In this document: positions 46,311-56,952 of the stretch, in pieces
Layout: each line of letters opens with the position of its first letter
Position numbering within the stretch: position 1 is the first letter of the stretch
Assembly: GCA_002698425.1 (NCBI GenBank)
Contig: NZXU01000034.1
Coordinates: forward strand, 58,191 to 122,190
Source: Ahrensia sp.
GTDB taxonomy: Bacteria > Pseudomonadota > Alphaproteobacteria > Rhizobiales > Rhizobiaceae
DNA length: 64,000 nt
Direction: 5' to 3'
Translations under genes and position numbers: made by a program
Notes under the pieces: generated by a model
Told to the model about the DNA's origin: nothing
The model's input: the letters and a program-made list of their open reading frames with translations, nothing else
Databases searched by the model: none

Positions 46311-48142
46311 TAGCCGCCCTCTATTTCCTCGCGCAGCATTTCCAGTTCCAGCCAATCCTCTTCCATCGCGGCGTGTCGTGAGCGCTTTTCTTCCAATTCG
46401 CCGGCAATGCGGTTGAACTGGTCCGCATCCTTGGCGAACAGGGCCGGATCGGCGAGTTTGGTTTCCAGCGCCGCGATCTCTCCGGACAGTTTCTCGATCT
46501 CCGCGGGCAGCGTCTCGAGCGCATATTTCTGCTTGTAGGAGAGTTTGCCCTTGCTGGGTTGCGGCACCTTCGCCGCCGGTTCAGGGACCGGTTTTGGCGG
46601 CGCGGGCTTCGCCTTGGACTTCGGAGCCGCCCCTGTTGCGCCGCGTTGGGCCAGCATGTCCGAGTATCCGCCCGCATAGGCAATCCAGCGGCCTTCCCCG
46701 GGCCTGGTCTCGTCCGGAGCGATGACGGCGGAGACCGTGCGGTCGAGGAAATCGCGGTCGTGGCTGACGAGCAGCACCGTGCCGGCGAAGCCGGCGACCA
46801 GTTCCTGCAACAGGTCCAGCGTCTCGATGTCGAGATCGTTGGTCGGTTCGTCGAGCACAAGCAGATTGGCGGGCCGCGCCAGCGTGCGCGCCAGGATCAG
46901 GCGCGCCTTCTCACCGCCCGACAATTCGCGCACGGGCGTGCGGGCTTGCTCCGGCCTGAACAGGAAGTCCTTCATGTAGGAGACGACGTGCTTCTGCTCG
47001 CCATTCACGATCAGCGACTGGCCGCGCCCGTCGGTCAGAAAATGCTCCAGCGACTCGTCGGGATCCAGCGCATCGCGGCGCTGGTCGAGCATGGCGAGGT
47101 CGAGATTGGCGCCGAGGCGGACGCTGCCTTCATCCGGCGGCAATGCGCCGGTCAGGAGCTTGACCAGGGTCGTCTTGCCGGCGCCGTTCGGCCCGACGAG
47201 GCCGATGCGGTCGCCGCGATGGATGCGCAGCGAGAGGTCATCGACCAGTTTCCTTCCGCCGAGCGTTTTGGAAATATGCTTCGCCTCGATAACCAACTTG
47301 CCGCTTTCGCGTGCGTCGGCGGCGGCGAGTTTCGCCGTTCCTTCCGGCTTCTGATGCTCGCCGAAAGCCTTGCGCAGTTCGGCCAGTTCGCCAAGGCGGC
47401 GCATGTTGCGCTTGCGCCGGCCGGAGACGCCATGCGTTACCCAGTGTTCCTCGCGGATGATCTTGCGGCCGAGCTTGTGGTGCTCGCGCTCCTCTTCCTC
47501 GTGGACCTTGTCGCGCCAGTCCTCGAATTCGGCGAAGCTCGCATTGTTCTCGCGCAGCGTGCCGCGGTCGAGCCACAGCGTGCGTCGCGACAGTTTTTCG
47601 AGGAAACGCCGGTCATGCGAGATCAACACGAGCGCCGAGCGCGTCCGGGCGAGTTCCCCTTCCAGCCATTCGATCGCGGGCAGGTCGAGATGGTTGGTCG
47701 GCTCGTCGAGAAACAGGATGTCGGGTTCCGGAGCGAGCGTGCGGGCAAGCGCGGCGCGGCGCGTTTCCCCGCCGGAAAGGCCATTCGGCACGCGGTCGGG
47801 ATCGAGCCCCAGTTCGCCGAGCAGGTAGTCGGCGCGGAACGGATCGTCGAGCGGCCCGAGTTCGGCGCGGGCATAGGCGCCGATCGTGTCGAAACCGGCG
47901 AGGTCCGGATCCTGCGGCAAATAGCGGATCGTTGCGTTCTTTTCCGTGATCACCTCGCCGCCGGTCGGCTCCGCCAGTCCGGCGGCAATGCGCAACAGCG
48001 TCGATTTTCCCGATCCGTTGCGGCCGACCAGGGCGATCCGGTCATTTGCATGGACGGAGAAGGAAACTTCGGAAAAGAGCGGCGCGCCGCCGAATGTCAG
48101 CGACAGGTTTTCGGCGCGAAGAAGTGGAGGAGATATGGCCAT
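46310..48142 (-). CDS. uup: ABC-F ATPase (Uup-like)
   Basis: 610 residues, two ABC domains without membrane helices: Walker A GRNGSGKST and GPNGAGKTT, signatures GLSGGETRRAALA and LSGGEKARLILA, Walker B LFLDEPTNHLDL and LVLDEPTNDLDI. Linker EEHWVTHGVSGRRKRNMRRLGELAELR is typical of Uup, and the C-terminal coiled coil (YKQKYALETLPAEIEKLSGEIAALE onwards) with the preceding Pro/Ala-Lys stretch is the DNA/ribosome-binding part. ABC-F proteins act on the ribosome. ATG 48142 is the first codon of MAISPPLLRAENL. Confidence 0.92.
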   Translation of the reverse strand: MAISPPLLRAENLSLTFGGAPLFSEVSFSVHANDRIALVGRNGSGKSTLLRIAAGLAEPTGGEVITEKNATIRYLPQDPDLAGFDTIGAYARAELGPLDDPFRADYLLGELGLDPDRVPNGLSGGETRRAALARTLAPEPDILFLDEPTNHLDLPAIEWLEGELARTRSALVLISHDRRFLEKLSRRTLWLDRGTLRENNASFAEFEDWRDKVHEEEEREHHKLGRKIIREEHWVTHGVSGRRKRNMRRLGELAELRKAFGEHQKPEGTAKLAAADARESGKLVIEAKHISKTLGGRKLVDDLSLRIHRGDRIGLVGPNGAGKTTLVKLLTGALPPDEGSVRLGANLDLAMLDQRRDALDPDESLEHFLTDGRGQSLIVNGEQKHVVSYMKDFLFRPEQARTPVRELSGGEKARLILARTLARPANLLVLDEPTNDLDIETLDLLQELVAGFAGTVLLVSHDRDFLDRTVSAVIAPDETRPGEGRWIAYAGGYSDMLAQRGATGAAPKSKAKPAPPKPVPEPAAKVPQPSKGKLSYKQKYALETLPAEIEKLSGEIAALETKLADPALFAKDADQFNRIAGELEEKRSRHAAMEEDWLELEMLREEIEGG

Positions 48143-48190
48143 GGCGGTTTCTGATCGAACCGGGGCCTTCTCCGACGGGCGGACGCAAAA

Positions 48191-48229
48191 TGCAAGAGCC
48201 GCGGCAGGTCGTCAGACCTGCCGCGGCTC
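48191..48229 (-). terminator. Strong terminator of the second glycine-zipper lipoprotein gene
   Basis: 15-bp perfect stem (48196-48210 with 48215-48229, loop GTCA), followed on the minus strand by TTGCATTTTGCG. It lies 21 nt after the stop of the lipoprotein gene and separates it from the ABC-F gene. The + strand side has CTTT only. Confidence 0.8.
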
Positions 48230-48250
48230 CTTTAGGCTTTCAGGCCATGC

Positions 48251-48505
48251 TTACGGGCACTTCGCGATGAAGACGGTGCCATCCGGACGGCGGTAGCGGC
48301 AGTTGCCGTCCGCCGATTTGCCGAGCAGGTAGCCGCCGACACCGCCGATGAATGCGCCGATCGCGGCGCCGCCGAGGTCTCCGGTGGCCGCTGCGCCGAT
48401 CGCGCCGCCGAGAACGGCGCCGCCAGTGGCGGTCTGTTCAGCAGTCGTGCAGCCGGCCAAAGCACCGACAACTGTAAGCACGGCAATGGTTTTCGTAAGT
48501 TTCAT
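48251..48505 (-). CDS. Small glycine-zipper lipoprotein, paralogue of 5230-5487
   Basis: 84 residues: signal peptide with lipobox ALAGC (Cys 19), glycine-zipper middle (GGAVLGGAIGAAATG, GGVGGYLLG), and C-terminal CRYRRPDGTVFIAKCP with two cysteines. The same domain order and size as 5230-5487 but different sequence, so an ancient pair. ATG 48505 with AAAGGAG 8 nt before; upstream in-frame starts lack one. Envelope location expected. Confidence 0.75.
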   Translation of the reverse strand: MKLTKTIAVLTVVGALAGCTTAEQTATGGAVLGGAIGAAATGDLGGAAIGAFIGGVGGYLLGKSADGNCRYRRPDGTVFIAKCP

Positions 48506-48570
48506 GGGGCGATCTCCTTTTCTCCCGTTTCGACAATAGGCAACAAATAAAAGCCCAATTGTGACAAGTG

Positions 48571-49242
48571 TCACACCGGACCCGCCATATTGTCAAACTG
48601 GCAAATCGCCATGGCGGTTCCTTCCCGCAACAATATTTCCAGGCCGTTTCCAGCGACATTGGACAGCGTGAGGGTCGATCCGAACGGTACTTCGACATCG
48701 TCGAGCGGCCATTTGGCGTTCCTGACGGTCAGTCCCGACATGGCGGTGAAACCCGGAACGGAAAAGAGCGTCCCGTCCGGCCAGTCCGGGCGCAAAAGCC
48801 GGCCCGGAAGCAGCGGCAAGGCCTCTTCGAGCCCGGATGTCAGCATGACGCGCAAGGCGGGTCTTTCGATGGCGAGGCTCGCCGCTCCGGCGAGATTGAA
48901 GAAGGCGTGGTCGCTGCGTTCGCCCCCCAAAGCGCCGACCAGAACCAGATCGTCGGCGCCTTCGTCCAGAGCGTGGCGGATGGAGATCTCGCCGTCGGAA
49001 ACCGCCTTTTCGCTCGGGTAGCTCTGGCGGTGTATCGCGCCGAAACGCTGCTCCAGCGTATCGCCCGCGGAATCGAAATCGCCGAGCCACAATTCCGGCT
49101 CAAGCCCGAGCGTTTCGGCATGGCGGATGCCGCCATCGGCGGCGAGCACGCGGCATCCATCGAGCTGCGCCCGGAGCCGGTCGGTCGGCGTCAGGGCGCC
49201 GTCGAGCAGGATTGCGAAGCGGGATTGCGGAGCGGCGGACAT
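48571..49242 (-). CDS. thiN: Thiamine pyrophosphokinase
   Basis: 223 residues, TPK family: ADGGIRHAETLGLEPELWLGDFDSAG and SEKAVSDGE, then GALGGERSDHAFFN. Converts thiamine to thiamine pyrophosphate with ATP. Start ATG 49242 (MSAAPQ); a TTG two codons upstream is possible. Divergent from the TPP-riboswitch and thiamine transporter, completing a thiamine salvage module. Confidence 0.9.
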   Translation of the reverse strand: MSAAPQSRFAILLDGALTPTDRLRAQLDGCRVLAADGGIRHAETLGLEPELWLGDFDSAGDTLEQRFGAIHRQSYPSEKAVSDGEISIRHALDEGADDLVLVGALGGERSDHAFFNLAGAASLAIERPALRVMLTSGLEEALPLLPGRLLRPDWPDGTLFSVPGFTAMSGLTVRNAKWPLDDVEVPFGSTLTLSNVAGNGLEILLREGTAMAICQFDNMAGPV

Positions 49243-49376
49243 CGCCAAGCAGTAGCGCGCGATTATGCAATCGCCAAGATTCGTTTGCTCAAAGGTTCGT
49301 TTGCGCCGGGATCGTTTGCCCGCTTCGCATGTTGACCTCTTGAAGTGCGCGCGCCGGCCTTCTACAAAGGTCTTGC

Positions 49377-49460
49377 TCTAACGGGGTGCTGCGATAGCAG
49401 CTGAGAGGCGAAAGCTAACCCGTCGAACCTGATCCGGTTTGCACCGGCGTAGGGATTAGA
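49377..49460 (+). ncRNA. TPP riboswitch (THI element)
   Basis: Conserved core in order: TCTAACGGGGTGC, GCAGCTGAGAGG, AACCCGTCGAACCTGATC, then GTAGGGATTAGA closing P1 (TCTAA 49377-49381 with TTAGA 49456-49460). It precedes thiB by 62 nt. The expression platform looks translational: CGCGCCTC (49486-49493) can pair with GAGGTGCG (49513-49520), covering the AGGAGG Shine-Dalgarno of thiB. Confidence 0.95.
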
Positions 49461-49522
49461 CGCCATTTTCCGCTTTGACGGACTACGCGCCTCTATCCCA
49501 ACTCGAACGAAGGAGGTGCGTC

Positions 49523-50524
49523 ATGCACAGACTGACACTAATCGCCCTGTCCACCGTCGTCCTGGCGGGATTTTCCCATGCCGCCGAGGCACAGGACAAA
49601 CTGACCGTCTACACCTATGAGAGCTTCACGGCCGAATGGGGGCCGGGACCGAAGGTGAAGGAAGCTTTCGAGGCGACCTGCGCCTGCGAAGTCGATTTCG
49701 TCTCGGTGGCGGACGGCGTCGCGTTGCTCAACCGGCTGCGGCTGGAGGGCGGGCGCACCGACGCCGATGTCGTGCTCGGTCTCGACACGAACCTGACCGC
49801 CGAGGCGAAGGACAGCGGGTTCTTCGCCCCGCATGGCCTTTCGACCGACGCGATCGACATTCCGGGCGGATGGACAGACGACACTTTCATCCCCTTCGAC
49901 TACGGCTATTTCGCTGTTATCTACGACACCAGGGCGATCGAGAACCCGCCGACCAGCATGCATGACTTCCTGAAAGGCCGGGAAGGCAGGATCGCCATTC
50001 AGGATCCGCGCACCTCGACGCCGGGTCTCGGCCTGATGCTGTGGATCCGCAAGATCTATGGCGACCTTGCGCCCGAGGCCTACGAGGAACTGCAAAAACG
50101 CGTCCTGACGGTCACGCCGGGCTGGTCGGAATCCTATGCGCTGTTCACCTCCGGCGAGGTGCCGATGGTGCTCTCCTACACCACCTCGCCGGCCTATCAC
50201 ATGATCGCCGAGGAGACGGATCGCTACCAGGCGGCGGAATTTTCCGAGGGCCACTACATGCAGGTCGAGGTCGCGGGCATGACGACGAAGGGCGCTGACA
50301 ATCCGCTCGCGGCGAAATTCCTCGACTTCATGATGAGCCCGGCCTTCCAGGACATCATTCCGGAGACCAATTGGATGTTGCCAGCCGCCGCAACATCCGA
50401 ACCGCTCGACCCGGTTTTCGACAAGATGGTCCAGCCGGAGACGTCGTTGCTGTTCACGCCCGAGGAAGTCGCCGAGAATCGCAAGGCCTGGGTGGAGGAA
50501 TGGCTCGACGTGATGAGCCGTTAG
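49523..50524 (+). CDS. thiB: Thiamine ABC transporter substrate-binding protein
   Basis: 333 residues, periplasmic thiamine/TMP/TPP-binding protein (ThiB/TbpA). Signal peptide ends about residue 23 (HAAEAQ); mature start [19 protein letters not shown] is ThiB-like. AAGGAGG is 6 nt before the ATG, inside the riboswitch-controlled hairpin. Longer in-frame start at 49475 would lie within the sequestor and was rejected. Confidence 0.93.
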   Translation: MHRLTLIALSTVVLAGFSHAAEAQDKLTVYTYESFTAEWGPGPKVKEAFEATCACEVDFVSVADGVALLNRLRLEGGRTDADVVLGLDTNLTAEAKDSGFFAPHGLSTDAIDIPGGWTDDTFIPFDYGYFAVIYDTRAIENPPTSMHDFLKGREGRIAIQDPRTSTPGLGLMLWIRKIYGDLAPEAYEELQKRVLTVTPGWSESYALFTSGEVPMVLSYTTSPAYHMIAEETDRYQAAEFSEGHYMQVEVAGMTTKGADNPLAAKFLDFMMSPAFQDIIPETNWMLPAAATSEPLDPVFDKMVQPETSLLFTPEEVAENRKAWVEEWLDVMSR

Positions 50525-50531
50525 GCCCGAC

Positions 50532-52178
50532 ATGGCGCCGATGATGCGCAAGCGGACCGGGGCGGACATGGCGGCCTCGCTGGCCGCCCTGTTCCTCGTG
50601 TTGCTGGCAGGCGGGGCGTTCCTGCCGCTTGTGCTGACGGCGCTGCCCGGCGCAGGCGGCCGACTGGCCGACGCGTTGGGCGACCCGGTGATCTGGCGCA
50701 GCCTGCGCTTCACGCTCGTTCAGGCCGCGCTTTCCACCGGCATCTCGCTAGTGCTGGCGGTTCCCGTCGCCGCTGCCCTGCATGAGTTTCGGGGCTTTCC
50801 CGGCCGCGATCTCATCCTGCGGCTTTTCGCGTTGCCGCTGGCGCTGCCGCAGATCGTGGCGGTACTGGCGATCGTCGGTCTCTATGGCGAGCGCGGTGTC
50901 TGGTCGCGACTGGCTGAAAGCGTCGGGTTCGATTTTCCCTCGATCTACGGCCTGACGGGCATCCTGATCGCGCATGTTTTCTTCAACATGCCGCTCGCGG
51001 TCCGGATCGCGCTTGGCGGCATGGCCTCCATGCCGGCGGAATATGACCGGCTGGCGCATCAGCTCGGCATGGGCTTCGCCGCCCGGTTCCGTCATGTGCT
51101 GTGGCCGTTTATGCGGCCGGCGTTGTTGTCGTCGGCGTCGTTGATCTTCATGCTCTGCGTCACTTCCTTTGCCGTGGTGCTGACGCTTGGCGGCGGGCCG
51201 CGGGCGACGACGCTGGAGGTGGCGATCTACCAGGCGCTGACCTTCGATTTCGATGTCGTCCGGGCGATCCTGCTGGCGCTGGTGCAGGTCGTCGTGACGG
51301 CCTTTGCCTTTTCGCTGCTGACGCGGGCCGGCGGTTCCGTCTCGTCCGGCTTCACCGTCGGCGCGCTCAGGCCCTTCGCGGTGCGCCACACGGCGGCCGG
51401 CTATCTGGCCGCGGCCCTTGTCGTCTCGTTCGGCGTTCTGTTCGTGCTGACGCCGTTCGTCATCATCGTCTGGCGCGGGCTGTCGGCGGATCTCATGGGC
51501 CTTGTCCAGCAGGCCAGCGTGCGCCGGGCCGTGACCACCAGCCTGGTGCTCGGAACGCTGTCGGCGGTTCTCGCGGTCATGCTGGGCCTCGCCTTCGCCG
51601 CGGGCGTGACGCGCCGCGCCGCCGCCCGGCGGTTTTCGGGGCCGCAGACCGGCGCCGAGCGCCTGTTCGGGCAGATGTCGAGCCTGATCCTCGTCGTGCC
51701 GCCGGTCGTGATCGCGGCGGGCTGGTTCATGGTCATCCGCCGTTTCGCCGATGTCTATGCCGCGGCTCCGGTCATGGTGGTGACGATCAACGCGGCGATG
51801 GCGGTGCCCTTTGCCATTCGCCTTCTGCAGCCGGCGGCGTTGAGCGCGGCAGAGCGCTACGATCGCCTTTGCCGGCAACTTGGGCTTGTCGGGCTTGTCC
51901 GCTTGCGCCTCGTCACCTGGCCCTTGCTGCGCCGGGCGATCTTCCTCGCCTTTGCCTTCTCGCTGGCGCTGTCGCTCGGCGACCTCGGCGTGATCACCAT
52001 CTTCGGGTCGCAGGATGTGCAGACGCTGCCCTATCTCATCCTGCAGCGCATGGGCAGTTACCGCACGCAGGATGCGGCGGGGCTGGCGCTGCTGCTTTGC
52101 GTCATGACGATGGTTCTGATGATGATCGCGGATCGCGGCAGCGGGCCCAATGTCGCGGAAAGGACGAGCCGGTCATGA
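50532..52178 (+). CDS. thiP: Thiamine ABC transporter permease
   Basis: 548 residues, fused tandem permease with about 12 membrane helices. Each half carries an EAA-type loop (EYDRLAHQLGMGFAARFRHVLWP in the first, RYDRLCRQLGLVGLVRLRLVTWP in the second). Starts 8 nt after thiB; the start could also be one of the next ATGs at 50541 or 50544. The stop overlaps thiQ (ATGA). Confidence 0.93.
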   Translation: MAPMMRKRTGADMAASLAALFLVLLAGGAFLPLVLTALPGAGGRLADALGDPVIWRSLRFTLVQAALSTGISLVLAVPVAAALHEFRGFPGRDLILRLFALPLALPQIVAVLAIVGLYGERGVWSRLAESVGFDFPSIYGLTGILIAHVFFNMPLAVRIALGGMASMPAEYDRLAHQLGMGFAARFRHVLWPFMRPALLSSASLIFMLCVTSFAVVLTLGGGPRATTLEVAIYQALTFDFDVVRAILLALVQVVVTAFAFSLLTRAGGSVSSGFTVGALRPFAVRHTAAGYLAAALVVSFGVLFVLTPFVIIVWRGLSADLMGLVQQASVRRAVTTSLVLGTLSAVLAVMLGLAFAAGVTRRAAARRFSGPQTGAERLFGQMSSLILVVPPVVIAAGWFMVIRRFADVYAAAPVMVVTINAAMAVPFAIRLLQPAALSAAERYDRLCRQLGLVGLVRLRLVTWPLLRRAIFLAFAFSLALSLGDLGVITIFGSQDVQTLPYLILQRMGSYRTQDAAGLALLLCVMTMVLMMIADRGSGPNVAERTSRS

Positions 52179-52918
52179 ACGCAATGCAAACAGCGCTTGC
52201 CTGCGAGGACCTGCGGTTCCGCTATGGCGGCGACAGCGCCGAAATGCGCTTCGACTGCGCATTCGCCGAGGGCGAGATCACGGCGCTGGTCGGGCCGAGC
52301 GGGTCGGGAAAATCGACCCTGATCAACCTGATCGCCGGGTTCGAGATCGCGGCGTCGGGCGTGATCCGTTTCGGCGATAGCGACATCACCCGGGCGCCGG
52401 TCTCCGAGCGTCCGGTCTCGATGGTGTTCCAGGAGAACAACCTCTTTTCCCATATGCGGATCTTCGACAATGTCGCGCTCGGCGTGGCGCCGTCGCTCCG
52501 GCTGACCGGGGAGCAGCGCGACAGTGTCGAGGCGGCGCTCGCTTCCGTCGGCCTGGCGGGCTATGGCGCGCGCCTGCCCGGCGAGTTGTCGGGCGGCGAA
52601 CGCCAGCGCGTCGCTTTGGCGCGGGTTATCGTGCGGCGCAAGCCGATCCTGCTGCTCGACGAGGCCTTCGCATCGCTCGGCCCGGCCTTGCGTCACGAGA
52701 TGCTCGATCTGCTTTCCTCGATCCATGACGAGAGGCGCATGACGACCGTCATGGTGACGCATTTTCCCGAGGATGCCCGGCGGATCGCGGCGCGGACCGT
52801 GTTCCTCGCCGACGGGGCGGTCGTCGCCGAGGGGCCGACCGGAACGCTGCTCGACCATGACACCGCGCCCGAGGCTGTCCGGTCCTATCTGGGCAGAAAG
52901 GCCAAACAGGCAGGGTAA
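52175..52918 (+). CDS. thiQ: Thiamine ABC transporter ATPase
   Basis: 247 residues. Walker A GPSGSGKST near residues 42-50, signature LSGGERQRVALAR, Walker B LLLDEAFASLGPALR. The D-loop aspartate of SALD is replaced by glycine (SLGP), a variant I associate with alphaproteobacterial ThiQ, so not necessarily a defect. Coupled to thiP by a 4-nt overlap. Confidence 0.93.
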   Translation: MNAMQTALACEDLRFRYGGDSAEMRFDCAFAEGEITALVGPSGSGKSTLINLIAGFEIAASGVIRFGDSDITRAPVSERPVSMVFQENNLFSHMRIFDNVALGVAPSLRLTGEQRDSVEAALASVGLAGYGARLPGELSGGERQRVALARVIVRRKPILLLDEAFASLGPALRHEMLDLLSSIHDERRMTTVMVTHFPEDARRIAARTVFLADGAVVAEGPTGTLLDHDTAPEAVRSYLGRKAKQAG

Positions 52919-53083
52919 TCACGACGCGGTTTCGCCAAAATTGGCTGGCAAGCGAAACGGAACGAAAGGTGTCCGGGCGTCTTCCTCCGGCAATGGACTT
53001 GTGGCTGGCATGGTGTTGCTTGTAAGCCGGTCGCGGGTACGGGGGCGCCCGAGTCGATTCGAGCGACGGATAGCGATAATCCG

Positions 53084-54598
53084 ATGATGGGCAGGATGGT
53101 CACATTTGCAACGGCGGCGAGCCGCCGCGACGCCGTGATGCGCCGAGCGAAGCTCGCGCTTGCGGCGGCGCTGTCGCTTACCGTCATGTCCTGCGAAAGC
53201 ATGACCGATATTTTCGGCGACGCGGCGATCAAGCCGTCGAACAGCCCGGTCATCGCCGAGAACGTGCGCAGCGGCAAACTGGCCAAGGTCGGCGCCGCGC
53301 AGCATCCGAAGATCCTCGCCACCTATGGCGGCGAATATTCCAATCCCAAGCTGGAGCGCATGGTCGCCGGCATTGTCGGCAAGCTGGTCACGGTCTCCGA
53401 CAATCCGACCGAAGTCTATCAGATCACCATTTTGAACTCGCCGAACGTCAATGCCTTCGCGCTTCCGGGCGGATATCTCTACATCACCCGCGGACTTCTG
53501 GCGCTCGCCAACGACACGGCGGAACTGGCGGCGGTGATCGCCCACGAGATGGGGCATGTGACGGCCAATCACGGCATTCTGCGGCAGCAGAAGGAGGCCG
53601 AGGTCGAACTCGCGAGCCGCGTCGTTTCCGATGTGCTGTCCGACAAGGACGCGGGCCGGCGCGCACTGGTGCGCGGCAAGCTGCGTCTCGCGCAGTTCTC
53701 GCGCAACCAGGAACTGCAGGCCGACGCGATCGGCATCCAGACGATCGGCGAGGCCGGTTTCGATCCCTATGCCGCCGCCGACTTCCAGAAGACCATGGCC
53801 GCCTATATGGAGTTCCGGAACAAGTCCGGCGACACCGACACCAGCCTCGATTTCCTCGCCACGCATCCCTCGACACCGCAGCGCATCGAACTGGCCGTCG
53901 GCCATGCGCGCAAGTTCGGCGGGCGCGGGCAGGGCGAGCGCAACCGCGACGCCTATCTGGCGGGGATCGACGGCATGCTGTTCGGCGATTCTCCGGAGGA
54001 AGGCTATGTGCGTGGCCAGGCGTATTCGCATGCCGCGCTTGGGATCACCTTCACCTTCCCGCAGGGTTTCGAGATCGACAATCGCGCCGAGGCGGTGCTC
54101 GGATCGCGCGTGACGGACAATGCGGCCGTCCGCTTCGACGGCGCGGATGTGCCGGTGAGCCAGTCGCTCGCCTCCTACATCGCCAGCGGCTGGGTCGAGG
54201 GTCTCGATCCGACCTCGATCCGCATGACCACCGTCAACGGCATGCAGGCCGCGACGGCCCGGGCATCGGCCGACCAATGGGATTTCGACATCACCGTCGT
54301 GCGCGCCGGGCGGTCCGTTTACCGTCTCCTGACGGCGATGCCGCGGGGCTCGGTCGAACTGGGGCAGCTTGCGCAGGAGGTGCGCGGCAGCTTCCGGCGC
54401 CTGTCCTCGGCCGAGAAAAGGGCTCTCAAGCCGCTGACGCTGCAAGTCGTGAAGGCGGTTCCCGGCCAGACCGAACAATCGCTGGCGACGCGCATGCAGG
54501 GCGTTTCCCGCCCGCGCGAATTGTTCCGGGTGCTGAACGGACTGGAAGGCAGCCAGACGGTGGTGACGGGCCAGTCCTACAAGATCGTCGTCGACTGA
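53084..54598 (+). CDS. M48-family metalloprotease lipoprotein (BepA-like)
   Basis: 504 residues. Signal/lipobox VMSC (Cys at residue 37 from the first ATG); zinc motif HEMGH at 154-158; third ligand in RNQELQADAIGIQ. The C-terminal half (FTFPQGFEIDNRAEAVLGS onwards) is a beta-rich domain of the M48 BepA/LoiP type with no TPR repeats. Probably an envelope quality-control protease on the periplasmic side. Several possible ATGs (53084, 53087, 53096, 53138); no convincing Shine-Dalgarno decides. Confidence 0.85.
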   Translation: MMGRMVTFATAASRRDAVMRRAKLALAAALSLTVMSCESMTDIFGDAAIKPSNSPVIAENVRSGKLAKVGAAQHPKILATYGGEYSNPKLERMVAGIVGKLVTVSDNPTEVYQITILNSPNVNAFALPGGYLYITRGLLALANDTAELAAVIAHEMGHVTANHGILRQQKEAEVELASRVVSDVLSDKDAGRRALVRGKLRLAQFSRNQELQADAIGIQTIGEAGFDPYAAADFQKTMAAYMEFRNKSGDTDTSLDFLATHPSTPQRIELAVGHARKFGGRGQGERNRDAYLAGIDGMLFGDSPEEGYVRGQAYSHAALGITFTFPQGFEIDNRAEAVLGSRVTDNAAVRFDGADVPVSQSLASYIASGWVEGLDPTSIRMTTVNGMQAATARASADQWDFDITVVRAGRSVYRLLTAMPRGSVELGQLAQEVRGSFRRLSSAEKRALKPLTLQVVKAVPGQTEQSLATRMQGVSRPRELFRVLNGLEGSQTVVTGQSYKIVVD

Positions 54599-54602
54599 CC
54601 GG

Positions 54603-55469
<867 letters not shown>

Positions 55470-55607
55470 GCCGCTCTCCTGTTCGCTGGGAGTTGCAATT
55501 GTTAATCCAAGATACGCCTTTTTATGGCATTTGGATCACCTTTCCGATGCACGGCCCGTCAACGCCGGGTGAACGTCATCGTGCAGCGGGGCTAAAGTCC
55601 TGTCCGA

Positions 55608-55639
55608 AAACAAAAAACCCGGCCGCAAGGGCCGGGTTT
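55608..55639 (-). terminator. Strong terminator of carD
   Basis: 10-bp stem AAACCCGGCC with its complement (55615-55624, 55630-55639), loop GCAAG; on the minus strand it is followed by TTTTTTGTTTTC. Ends carD transcripts before the rpoH-type gene. Confidence 0.87.
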
Positions 55640-55665
55640 CACGATTTTGTGAGAAGCGAGAAGCG

Positions 55666-56241
55666 TCAGGCGGCTTCTTCCTGCGCGTCGGATTCGTCGT
55701 TCTCGGCCTTGGCGCCGCGCTTCGGACCCTTGTTCAGGTTGGTCTCGATCAGGCGGACGGCCTCGGTGTCGGAGATCTTGTTGACGGCCGCGATCTCGCG
55801 GGCCATCCGGTCGAGCGCGGCTTCGTAAAGCTGACGCTCGGAGTAAGACTGTTCCGGCTGGTTGTCGGCACGATAGAGATCGCGCACGACCTCGGCGATC
55901 GAGATCAGGTCTCCGGAATTGATCTTGGCGTCATATTCCTGGGCGCGGCGCGACCACATGGTGCGCTTGATGCGGGCACGGCCCTGCAGGATCTTCAGCG
56001 CGCGCTCGACGAAATCCGGTTCGGACAGTTTGCGCATGCCGATCGACAGCGCCTTGGCGACCGGAACCTTGAGGCGCATCTTGTCTTTCTGGAACTCGAC
56101 CACGAAGAGTTCGAGCTTGTGGCCCGCAACTTCCTGTTCCTCGATCGCGGCAATCTGGCCTACGCCATGCGCCGGATACACGATGAACTCATTGGTCTTG
56201 AAACCCTGCCGTTGAGACGTTTTCTTAGAGGCAGTCGCCAT
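55666..56241 (-). CDS. carD: CarD-family transcription regulator
   Basis: 191 residues. N-terminal CarD/TRCF-like RNA polymerase-interacting domain: FIVYPAHGVGQIAAIEEQEVAGHKLELFVVEF; C-terminal helical domain with MWSRRAQEYDAKINSGDL and a basic/acidic tail. Stabilises the open promoter complex in studied species. ATG 56241 chosen; longer frame has no Shine-Dalgarno. Confidence 0.92.
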   Translation of the reverse strand: MATASKKTSQRQGFKTNEFIVYPAHGVGQIAAIEEQEVAGHKLELFVVEFQKDKMRLKVPVAKALSIGMRKLSEPDFVERALKILQGRARIKRTMWSRRAQEYDAKINSGDLISIAEVVRDLYRADNQPEQSYSERQLYEAALDRMAREIAAVNKISDTEAVRLIETNLNKGPKRGAKAENDESDAQEEAA

Positions 56242-56613
56242 GCTTTGCTTACTCCCAGTCGGGTAGCCGGCCGAAACCCGAGAGGCCAGCCGGCTTTCTT
56301 GTTTTCGCCATGTCAACACGCGCACAAGCGCTGTGACCGGAGCCGGAATTCGGTCGACAAGACCTACCCGATTGACTACCGGTTACAGAGGCGTTCCTTC
56401 ATCGAGGGAGCGTCAGACAGCCCAGAAGCGTGACGTGCAATGACATTCTTGTATGTCTAGCACAAAAATGCGCGTTTTTCAATGCGTTGCATAAAATTAG
56501 GGCTGCGACGCGTTCACCTTCGCGGAATTACCTTTACGTAAGTGCTAATCCGACATGCGATTTTCAAGATGTTTGGCGTCGCCGCGCGGGGCGGGCGTCG
56601 GTGTGCCGATCCG
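56242..56613. other. 372-bp gap between carD and fdxA
   Basis: No gene seen. It carries the carD promoter and leader (minus strand) and the 3' end of the fdxA transcript. It holds an AT-richer part around 56450-56570. I found no GANTC site, no convincing hairpin terminator and no repeat here; it serves as a control for the unusual gap at 61957. Confidence 0.6.
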
Positions 56614-56952
56614 TCAGTCGCCCTGGCCGGGCTCGGGCGAGAAATACTTCTCGTATTTGTTCTCGACACCGTCCATTTCCTTGGCGTCGGAGGGCGAGTC
56701 GCGCTTGACCGTGATATTCGGCCATTTGTCGGCATATTCGGTGTTGATCTGCAGCCACTTCTCGAGACCCGGCTCGGTGTCGGGCCGGATGGCGTCGGCC
56801 GGACATTCGGGCTCGCAGACGCCGCAGTCGATGCATTCGTCGGGATGAATGACGAGCATGTTCTCGCCTTCATAGAAGCAGTCGACTGGGCAGACCTCCA
56901 CGCAATCCATGTATTTGCAGCGGATGCAGTTGTCGATGACGATATAGGTCAC
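56614..56952 (-). CDS. fdxA: Seven-iron ferredoxin FdxA
   Basis: 112 residues. Cysteine motifs [16 protein letters not shown] and [14 protein letters not shown] for one [3Fe-4S] and one [4Fe-4S] cluster, then the usual FdxA extension ([17 protein letters not shown]). Start is GTG 56952 with GGAG 8 nt upstream, giving [10 protein letters not shown] as in relatives; an in-frame ATG at 56970 only adds MSGAPP. Small soluble electron carrier. Usually next to S4-domain and carD genes. Confidence 0.93.
   Translation of the reverse strand: MTYIVIDNCIRCKYMDCVEVCPVDCFYEGENMLVIHPDECIDCGVCEPECPADAIRPDTEPGLEKWLQINTEYADKWPNITVKRDSPSDAKEMDGVENKYEKYFSPEPGQGD

Noticed and set aside
52655..52700. Inactive ThiQ because of the altered D-loop
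   Set aside because: Walker A, Walker B glutamate and signature are intact and the SLGP form seems usual in alphaproteobacterial ThiQ.
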